Of a stretch of DNA of 12,306 nt, positions 7,006 through 12,306 are shown piece after piece. The stretch is taken from NCBI GenBank assembly GCA_015067125.1, contig SVNB01000051.1, positions 1 through 12,306 of the forward strand. The letters are read 5' to 3'. This DNA comes from Oscillospiraceae bacterium (GTDB lineage: Bacteria > Bacillota > Clostridia > Oscillospirales > Ruminococcaceae). A program made the translations under genes and the position numbers. Position 1 is the stretch's first letter. Each line of letters starts with the position of its first letter. Under the pieces are notes generated by a model. That model worked only from the letters and a program-made list of their open reading frames with translations, searched no databases and had not been told where the DNA came from.

Positions 7006-7794
7006 ATGGAACACGAGGTTTTGATAGGTACCGTTAAAAACAAAAATCAGTTAAAAGTCAATCTGGAAGAAAAATTTTATCATATACCTTCGGCCGTGGT
7101 GCCGAAAGAGATGCTTCCGGTAAAATATATTGCGCTTTATCTTCCGGAAGGAACTTTTGGCGAAGACGACGGCTGCATACGCTTTTACGGCAAAGTTAAA
7201 AGCATAAGCTGCATAAAAAGAAAAGAAATAACATCTCTTCCTTCCGTAAACGGAGAAATGAATTATTACCGTTTTGACGTGGAAGAATGGAAAAGTCTTG
7301 CCGCGCCCATAATCCGCGAATGCGGAGGAGTTTACGCAAAAGCTTTTACAAGTCTGGAAAAACTGCTTTCTGCCAAAAAGCTTTCGGATATTATAAACAC
7401 AAAGCGGGCCGTTGCCAGAAAGATAAAAAACTGCGGCTTTAAAACAAAAGAACTTGCAAAAATAGAAGTAACAAAAGACCCTGTGGGAGTAAAACTTTTG
7501 GCCAAAAGAATAAACAAAGCCGCAGGAAAAGAAAAAATCCTTCCGGTACAGATAACGAAATATCTTCTTGAAAAAGGTTATCTTAGAATCGTCTTTGATG
7601 AAAAAACAAAAACCGAAAACAGAATGCCCACCGATAAGGGCATCGGTCTCGGAATAGAAAATTTCTGGGAGATAAACAAATATTACCGGGAATACAGCAA
7701 GAATTATTACGGCGAGGCGGCGCAGAGATTTATAATTGAGCACCTTAATGATATAATTTTAATAACAGCGAACGAAGCGTATAAAAACAGATAA
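7006..7794 (+). CDS. Unrecognised 262-residue basic protein
   Basis: I do not recognise this protein with confidence. It has no signal peptide or membrane helix, so it should be cytoplasmic, and it is rich in Lys. The N-terminal half looks mostly beta (YHIPSAVVPKEMLPVKYIALYL at 25-46 in part, then CIRFYGKVKSISCIKRKEI at 57-75, and NYYRFDVEEWKSL at 86-98). Residues 110-175 are helical and lysine-rich. Residues 160-217 could be a winged-helix-like unit: a helix LLAKRIN (164-170), a helix ITKYLLEKGYL (183-193), a charged hairpin and PTDKGIGLGI (208-217). The end (YGEAAQRFIIEHLNDI, 235-250) is a further helix. This would fit a nucleic-acid-binding role, but that is inference from pattern only. 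It is a single-gene unit with its own promoter and terminator, between the purine operon and a regulator/exporter pair. The ATG has AGGGGA five bases upstream. Confidence 0.85.
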   Translation: MEHEVLIGTVKNKNQLKVNLEEKFYHIPSAVVPKEMLPVKYIALYLPEGTFGEDDGCIRFYGKVKSISCIKRKEITSLPSVNGEMNYYRFDVEEWKSLAAPIIRECGGVYAKAFTSLEKLLSAKKLSDIINTKRAVARKIKNCGFKTKELAKIEVTKDPVGVKLLAKRINKAAGKEKILPVQITKYLLEKGYLRIVFDEKTKTENRMPTDKGIGLGIENFWEINKYYREYSKNYYGEAAQRFIIEHLNDIILITANEAYKNR

Positions 7795-7797
7795 TGT

Positions 7798-7840
7798 AAA
7801 AAAAGAACAGGCACACCGCAGGGAATGCCTGTTCTTTTTT
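7798..7840. terminator. Bidirectional terminator between convergent genes
   Basis: A stem GAACAGGCA (7805-7813) with TGCCTGTTC (7826-7834) is flanked by an A run (7798-7804) on one side and a T run (7835-7840) on the other, so it can stop transcription from both strands. The flanking A and T runs can extend the pairing. It starts four bases after the stop of the plus-strand gene, and its T run overlaps the stop codon of the ABC exporter gene on the minus strand. Confidence 0.92.
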
Positions 7841-9557
7841 ATTGCGAAACGGTAAAAAGGGAATAGAAGTATTCTTTCTTTTTCATAAGCTCTTCAAAAC
7901 GTCCGTGCTCAATTATTTTTCCGTTTTTGAGCACGAGCACGCAATCATATTTTTTAAGAAGATTTTCGTCAAGATCGTGTGTTACGATTATTCTTGTAAG
8001 CTTATCGAGGGATAAAAGCGTACCGAAAATTCTGAATGAAGTTTCTTTATCAAGCGCGGCGGTGGCCTCATCCACAAGCAAAACCGGCGTTTTGCGAATA
8101 AGGCTTCTTGCTATGGAAATTCTTTGGCATTCTCCGCCGGAAAGGCCGCTTCCGTTTTCCCCGCATAAAAAATCTTTACCTTTTTCGGCTATCAGTTCGG
8201 AAAGACCGGAAAGCGAAGCGGCTTTTTCTATCTCGTTATCAGCAAACCCGCGGAACATGGTTATATTATCGCGTATGGAGCTGTTAAAAACAAACACCTT
8301 TTGCTGAATTATAGAGATTATATCGTAAAGCGAAGTGCTGCTTATATCGCAAAGCTCCGTACCGTCATAGGCAATCGTTCCGGAATATCCGCTGTTTCCG
8401 CCGGAAATAAGGTTTAAAAGCGTGGATTTTCCACTGCCGGAAGCGCCGACTATGGCATAGCTTTTGCCGGATTCGAATTTAAAATTAACGTTTTCAAGGA
8501 TTTTTTCTTTTCCGTCATAAGAAAAAGAAAGGTTTTTTAACTCTATTCCGTCGTTTAAAACGGCGGGAACGTCTTTTCCTTCGTCGCGGATATTTGAATA
8601 TATTGCGTTTGCCAGCTTATCAATAAGCGCGGCTGCGGATTTTCTGTTTGCAAGCATTTCCGGAACAGTGCCGATTGGTTCCGTAACAAGTCCCATAAGC
8701 TGCATAAAAATCATAACAACGCCTGGAGTAATTCCGTCTTTTCCGCTTACAGCAAAATACGCGCATACTATAAAAATTCCAAACTGAGAAATAAGTCCGG
8801 CGCCTGTTCCGAGCATCTGAAGAACGGTTCCAAGCTTTTTGCGGCGGCATTTGGTTTCTTCCACGGTGCGGTCGGTTTTGGCAAAAAGTTCTATTGCCGC
8901 GGCTTCTGCCTTAAAACTTTTAATAACAGAAAATCCGGCAAGGCTGTCTTTAAGTGTGGAAACAAAGCTTTCGTTTTTTACAGAAACTTCTTTTTCCGCT
9001 TCGGCAATTTTATTTCCTGCGGCAAGAGAAGCGGCTATGGGCAAGAAAGCAAGCAGAACGGCTGCAAAAGTAAGAGAAGGACTGTACCACAGCATCATCG
9101 CAAATGCACCGACGAAAAGAAGACTGTCCATCACAAGGTTAAAAATGTTTAAAAGATAATTCTGCTCAATACTTGCGGCATCGTTGGAAAAAGCGGAAAT
9201 ATATACAGAAGTATTTTCTTTTGAAAAAGCGGATATTCCTTTTTTCATAAGTTCGGAAAAAGCAAAATCCTTGTATTGCCGCATGGCTTTTGAAATAAAT
9301 TTAGGCTTTGTAAAATAAATAAGCACAGCGCAGAAAACAAGCATAAATATCATGGCCAAAGAAAGTACCGCAAGTTCCAAAAGGGTAAAACCGGTGTTTA
9401 TTCCGGAAGAAACATCTATAAACTGCTGTAAAAGCCAGGATATCATAAGATTTACAAAAACCTGAAGAATATATGCCGTTATGGCAATAAAAAACGTGAT
9501 TCTGTTGCCCTTCCAGAACTGTAAAGTGAATTGCCTTTGCAAACTGCTTTTATCCAT
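7839..9557 (-). CDS. Type I ABC exporter, membrane domain fused to ATPase
   Basis: 572-residue half-transporter expected to act as a homodimer (or with a partner not seen here) in the cytoplasmic membrane. The N-terminal part carries six likely membrane helices between about 20 and 295; the loop after helix 4 has the family's KIAEAEKEVSVKNESFVSTL region and 'LAGFSVIKSFKAE' (206-218). The ATPase is complete: Walker A GASGSGKST (371-379), Q-loop Gln418/419, signature LSGGE (472-476), Walker B VLLVDEAT (492-499) and switch His527. The substrate cannot be read from the sequence; related proteins export lipids, peptides or drugs. The ATG lies inside the last codons of the upstream regulator gene (eight-base overlap, GGAGA site upstream), so the two are translated from one message. 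There is no N-terminal C39 peptidase domain, so it would not itself process a double-glycine leader peptide. Confidence 0.92.
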   Translation of the reverse strand: MDKSSLQRQFTLQFWKGNRITFFIAITAYILQVFVNLMISWLLQQFIDVSSGINTGFTLLELAVLSLAMIFMLVFCAVLIYFTKPKFISKAMRQYKDFAFSELMKKGISAFSKENTSVYISAFSNDAASIEQNYLLNIFNLVMDSLLFVGAFAMMLWYSPSLTFAAVLLAFLPIAASLAAGNKIAEAEKEVSVKNESFVSTLKDSLAGFSVIKSFKAEAAAIELFAKTDRTVEETKCRRKKLGTVLQMLGTGAGLISQFGIFIVCAYFAVSGKDGITPGVVMIFMQLMGLVTEPIGTVPEMLANRKSAAALIDKLANAIYSNIRDEGKDVPAVLNDGIELKNLSFSYDGKEKILENVNFKFESGKSYAIVGASGSGKSTLLNLISGGNSGYSGTIAYDGTELCDISSTSLYDIISIIQQKVFVFNSSIRDNITMFRGFADNEIEKAASLSGLSELIAEKGKDFLCGENGSGLSGGECQRISIARSLIRKTPVLLVDEATAALDKETSFRIFGTLLSLDKLTRIIVTHDLDENLLKKYDCVLVLKNGKIIEHGRFEELMKKKEYFYSLFTVSQ

Positions 9558-10635
9558 TTTGCTTCATCTCCTGCCAGATTCCAACAAGAGCAGGGGAACC
9601 ACCGTTGTTGTATTTTATAGTATTTTCAATTCCTTCAATTGCCGTTTCACCAAAATTATCACCAGCGGAGCCGGGTTTTTCCTTTTTATAAAATCTAATG
9701 TTTTCTGCTGAATAATTAGGGTTTGCATCAAAATATTCAGCAGTATTTTTAGCTTCCAAAAGATATTCTTTTGCTTTTTCGATATCTCCGAGTTCCGCAG
9801 AAAAATTTGCGCAGGCAACAAGAATTATGACATTGCTTTTATCAAGATAGGAGGTTTTTCCGGGAATGCGGAACATTTCGTTGATGTTTTTACAGACGAG
9901 GAGAGCATCAAGTGCTCTCTGACAATTTTTGTCATTTTTTTGATAATAATTTGCAAATCCAAATGCAGTGCGGAAAAGCGATGTAAGGCTGTTAACAAGT
10001 GAATCGGAAAGATACTCAATACATTTTGGGTCATCACTGTAAAAAGTGGAACCGATATATCCGATAAGATCATCATACATTCCATTATCATTGTATTTTT
10101 TAAGAAGTTCAACAGCTTCACGGTGTTTTCCGAGGCAATCGTATGTTTCCGCAATGTCACGGTAAATTTTTGAAGGTCCTATTCCTTTTTCATTTGGTCC
10201 GTTGCAAAGTGTAAGTGCGGTGTTATAAAGTTCAAGAGCTTTTTCAAGCGATGAATCATCGCATTTTTCAAGTCCTTTCATAAAAAAAGTAAGGGCACTT
10301 TGATATACGATTTCAAAGTTGTTTGGGAATTTTTTAAGGGCCTTTTCCGCTTCCGCAATAGCTTCATCGTACTTTTTTTCATCCTGAAGAGAATCTATTC
10401 TTTCCGCAGTTTCTTTTGCGGAATTATCCCTGACTTTATAGCCAAGCAGTGCATCAACAGAAATTTCAAAAAAATCCGCCAGCTCCATAATAAGAGAAAG
10501 CTCCGGCACGGAGGAAGCACTTTCCCACTTGGAAACCGCCCCGACAGAAACCCCCATTGCTTCCGCAAGCTGTTCCTGGGTAAAATTCTTTTGTCTGCGA
10601 TAGTATTTTATATTTTCGCCGATATTTGATTTCAT
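9550..10635 (-). CDS. XRE-family regulator with TPR-like C-terminal domain
   Basis: 361-residue cytoplasmic regulator. Residues 5-62 form a clear XRE helix-turn-helix (TQEQLAEAMGVSVGAVSKWE at 19-38, followed by SSVPELSLIMELADFFEIS). Residues 74-310 are nearly all helical with TPR-like pairs, for example YDEAIAEAEKALKKFPNN (89-106), LEKALELYNTALTLC (130-144), HREAVELLKKYND (171-183) and DIEKAKEYLLEA (284-295). This architecture is shared with RRNPP peptide-sensing regulators, but it is also common in clostridial one-component regulators with no known peptide. The last 40 residues are not helical repeats. The ATG at 10635 has GGAG eight bases upstream. It is the first gene of a two-gene unit with the ABC exporter and most likely controls it and itself; it may also control the divergent MFS gene. 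No frameshift or truncation is visible. Confidence 0.9.
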   Translation of the reverse strand: MKSNIGENIKYYRRQKNFTQEQLAEAMGVSVGAVSKWESASSVPELSLIMELADFFEISVDALLGYKVRDNSAKETAERIDSLQDEKKYDEAIAEAEKALKKFPNNFEIVYQSALTFFMKGLEKCDDSSLEKALELYNTALTLCNGPNEKGIGPSKIYRDIAETYDCLGKHREAVELLKKYNDNGMYDDLIGYIGSTFYSDDPKCIEYLSDSLVNSLTSLFRTAFGFANYYQKNDKNCQRALDALLVCKNINEMFRIPGKTSYLDKSNVIILVACANFSAELGDIEKAKEYLLEAKNTAEYFDANPNYSAENIRFYKKEKPGSAGDNFGETAIEGIENTIKYNNGGSPALVGIWQEMKQNG

Positions 10636-10659
10636 ATAATCATCTCCGAAAAAAGTTTA

Positions 10660-10669
10660 ATGGTACCAT
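10660..10669. promoter_or_regulatory. Perfect ten-base palindrome, candidate operator
   Basis: ATGGTACCAT lies at the predicted transcription start of the regulator/exporter unit. Its half, ATGGTAC, occurs again at 10779-10785, overlapping the -10 region of the divergent MFS promoter, and ATGGTA at 10721-10726. The position suits an autorepression site. A seven-base match in a region this short could arise by chance. Confidence 0.4.
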
Positions 10670-10675
10670 GACTAT

Positions 10676-10704
10676 ATGATATCACGCATTTGGGTTGTTT
10701 TGAA
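10676..10704 (-). promoter_or_regulatory. Promoter of the regulator/exporter operon
   Basis: On the minus strand a -35 TTCAAA (10704..10699) is 17 bases from a -10 TATCAT (10681..10676) with an extended TGA before it. Transcription would begin near 10669. The eight-base palindrome TGATATCA (10677-10684) overlaps the -10. Confidence 0.5.
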
Positions 10705-10761
10705 TACACCGCCGGTAAAGATGGTAAACAAATTTATTAACCAACAGTAAAATTTATACGG

Positions 10762-10780
10762 TTGACAGGTGTGATAGAAT
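10762..10780 (+). promoter_or_regulatory. Extended -10 promoter of the MFS gene
   Basis: TGATAGAAT (10772-10780) reads as an extended -10, giving a start near 10787. A consensus TTGACA lies at 10762-10767, but is too close (seven bases) to serve as its -35; paired instead with TACGGT (10783-10788) it would have a short 15-base spacer. Which pair is used cannot be decided here. Confidence 0.4.
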
Positions 10781-10817
10781 GGTACGGTAAGACAAAATCC
10801 GCAAAAGAGGTGTTTTT

Positions 10818-11969
10818 TTGTTCAGTCTGCTTCTTGTAATAATATATATTTCGTTTATAAGCCTTGGTCTGCCGGATGCTTTGCTTGGCGGAGCATGGCC
10901 CACCATGCAACAGGAATTCGGCGTTCCGGTTTCGTATGCGGGAATAATTTCCATGATAATCTGTATGGGCACCATAGTTTCCAGCCTTCTTTCGGATAGA
11001 ATGACAAAATACTTCGGCACGGGAAAAGTCACCGCCATAAGCGTTGCCACAACGGCTGCGGCGCTTTTCGGTTTTTCCGTAAGCGATTCTTTTATTATGC
11101 TCTGCATAATTGCTGTGCCATACGGTCTTGGCGCAGGCGGTGTGGATGCTTCCATAAATAACTATGCGGCGGTGCACTATGCAAGCCGCCATTTAAGCTG
11201 GCTGCACTGCATGTGGGGAATAGGCGCTTCCGCAGGACCGTATATTCTTGCGGCGGCCATGACAAAAGGGGAATGGAACCTTGGATACCGCTGGGTAGCC
11301 ATGGTGCAGATAGTTCTTACCGTGGTGCTGTTTTTAACTCTTCCGCTTTGGAAGGAGCAGAAAACGCAGGAAGAAAACTCTTTAAAAGCAAAGCCGCTTT
11401 CCATAAAAGAGATTTTTGCCATTCCCGGTGCAAAAGAAATTATGACAGCGTTTTTCTGTTATTGCGCGCTGGAAAGTACCGCCGGACTTTGGGCAAGCAG
11501 CTATCTTGTTATGCAGTTTGGCGTTACGGAAGAAGCGGCGGCAGGCCTTGCAACGCTTTTTTATACAGGCATAACGGTGGGCAGGGCCGCAAGCGGTTTT
11601 ATTACTTATAAACTTAACGATAAAAATATGATACGCCTTGGCAGCACGATAATCGGTCTGGGCGTTTTTGCAATGCTTCTTCCGCTGGGAGAAAAAGCTT
11701 CTATGGCAGGCATAGTGCTTGCGGGTCTTGGCTGCGCGCCGGTATATCCATGTATCATACATTCAACGCCGGGGCATTTCGGCGCGGATAAATCCCAGGC
11801 CATAATCGGTGTTCAGATGGCCTGTGCATATATCGGAAGCTGCTTTATGCCTCCGCTTTTCGGAATTCTTGCAAATCATATTTCCGCAGGAATACTGCCT
11901 TTTTATCTTGGCGCACTTTTGGTGCTTATGACTTTTGCTATGGAGCGCCTTAACAGAATAAAAGCATAA
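10818..11969 (+). CDS. Major facilitator superfamily transporter
   Basis: 383-residue membrane protein with about twelve hydrophobic segments. The first helix begins at residue 2 (FSLLLVIIYISFISLGLPDALLGGAWP), so there is almost no cytoplasmic tail. The loop between helices 2 and 3 has LSDRMTKYFGTGKV (58-71), a loose form of the MFS signature. PYGLGAGGVDASINNY (101-116) and WLHCMWGIGASAGPYI (128-143) resemble the sugar-porter-like MFS group that includes FucP and B. subtilis YfkF. The substrate is unknown; import of a sugar-like solute or export of a drug are both possible. The TTG start at 10818 is supported by AGAGGTG five bases upstream and by the fact that the first in-frame ATG (residue 30) would remove helix 1. 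A GNAT gene follows after ten bases, so the two are probably co-transcribed. Confidence 0.9.
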   Translation: MFSLLLVIIYISFISLGLPDALLGGAWPTMQQEFGVPVSYAGIISMIICMGTIVSSLLSDRMTKYFGTGKVTAISVATTAAALFGFSVSDSFIMLCIIAVPYGLGAGGVDASINNYAAVHYASRHLSWLHCMWGIGASAGPYILAAAMTKGEWNLGYRWVAMVQIVLTVVLFLTLPLWKEQKTQEENSLKAKPLSIKEIFAIPGAKEIMTAFFCYCALESTAGLWASSYLVMQFGVTEEAAAGLATLFYTGITVGRAASGFITYKLNDKNMIRLGSTIIGLGVFAMLLPLGEKASMAGIVLAGLGCAPVYPCIIHSTPGHFGADKSQAIIGVQMACAYIGSCFMPPLFGILANHISAGILPFYLGALLVLMTFAMERLNRIKA

Positions 11970-11979
11970 GGAGCAGATA

Positions 11980-12306
11980 ATGGTTTATCTTAAAGAGGTT
12001 GATGAAAATAACTGGAAAGAAATTGCGGCACTGGAACTTTTTGAAGAACAGAAGTCGTTTCTCGATACGCCCCTTGGCATTGTTGCAAGAGGATATGTTT
12101 ATCGTAACTGCAATGCAAAAGTATTTGGCATAGCGAACGAAGAAAAAATAATCGGCGCTGCACTTATACGTGATTTTGACGAAGAACCGGTCGGATATGA
12201 TTTGCAGCAGTTTATGATAGACAAAAATTTTCAGAACAAAGGATACGGCCGGCAGGCTCTTGAACTTATTCTGAATTATCTTAAAGCGGAAAAACGCTTT
12301 GACCGG
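11980..12306 (+). CDS. GNAT-family N-acetyltransferase (partial)
   Basis: The first 109 codons are present; the gene runs off the right edge. The start ATG has AAGGAG (11968-11973), which overlaps the stop of the MFS gene. The N-terminus (VYLKEVDENNWKEIAALELF) is the usual beginning of GNAT enzymes of the diamine/spermine acetyltransferase-like group. Residues 55-67 form a beta hairpin (VFGIANEEKIIGA) and LQQFMIDKNFQNKGYG (78-93) gives the acetyl-CoA motif Q-x-x-G-x-G, followed by the expected helix (QALELILNYLK). The enzyme transfers an acetyl group from acetyl-CoA to an amine; a polyamine substrate is only a guess from resemblance. Its place behind a transporter gene suggests that it may modify the transported compound or a related amine. 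Confidence 0.88.
   Translation, partial: MVYLKEVDENNWKEIAALELFEEQKSFLDTPLGIVARGYVYRNCNAKVFGIANEEKIIGAALIRDFDEEPVGYDLQQFMIDKNFQNKGYGRQALELILNYLKAEKRFDR

Noticed and set aside
10640..10669. A nine-codon minus-strand frame (MVPLNFFRR) ending just before the regulator start, considered as a leader peptide.
   Set aside because: It begins at the predicted transcription start, has no ribosome binding site, and its start codon is part of the palindrome.
10676..10750. A 24-codon plus-strand frame (MISRIWVVLNTPP...) in the divergent promoter region, considered as a signal-peptide gene for the XRE-TPR regulator.
   Set aside because: It has no ribosome binding site, overlaps the -35/-10 region of the regulator promoter and lacks a secretion-type N-terminus. 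It is worth a conservation check only.

Overview
The window looks like chromosomal DNA from a low-to-moderate GC, Gram-positive anaerobe of the Clostridia type, probably a gut relative of the Oscillospirales or Christensenellales. This is an inference. It rests on strong GGAGG-type ribosome binding sites, several TTG start codons, U-tailed hairpin terminators, a Bacillota-style lipoprotein signal (lipobox LSFAAC) and the gene families present. There are no RNA genes, insertion sequences, CRISPR arrays or phage genes that I can see.

Left edge (1-1084): the first 283 codons of a minus-strand, single-pass membrane protein whose C-terminus lies outside the window. It resembles the membrane-anchored N-terminus of clostridial M23-type cell-wall peptidases. 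It has its own promoter.

Central operon (6808 down to 1050, minus strand): xpt (xanthine phosphoribosyltransferase), a BMP-family substrate-binding lipoprotein, a double-domain ABC ATPase and two permeases. The last four correspond to the NupNOPQ nucleoside importer of Bacillus subtilis. The order suggests one purine-salvage unit: the transporter brings in purine nucleosides (possibly also bases), and Xpt converts xanthine to XMP inside the cell. An intrinsic terminator lies between the binding-protein gene and the ATPase gene, which would give excess binding protein over translocator. The operon ends at a strong terminator.

Middle (6945-7840, plus strand): a single unrecognised gene (262 aa, lysine-rich) with its own good promoter and a terminator shared with the convergent neighbour.

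Right module (10704 down to 7839, minus strand): an XRE-family regulator with a TPR-like helical C-terminal part, overlapping by eight bases the gene for a single-chain type I ABC exporter. This looks like a regulator/exporter pair of the detoxification or peptide-sensing kind. A perfect palindrome sits at its predicted transcription start.

Right edge (10762-12306, plus strand): divergent from the regulator, a major facilitator superfamily transporter with a TTG start, followed closely by the first 109 codons of a GNAT acetyltransferase cut by the window end.
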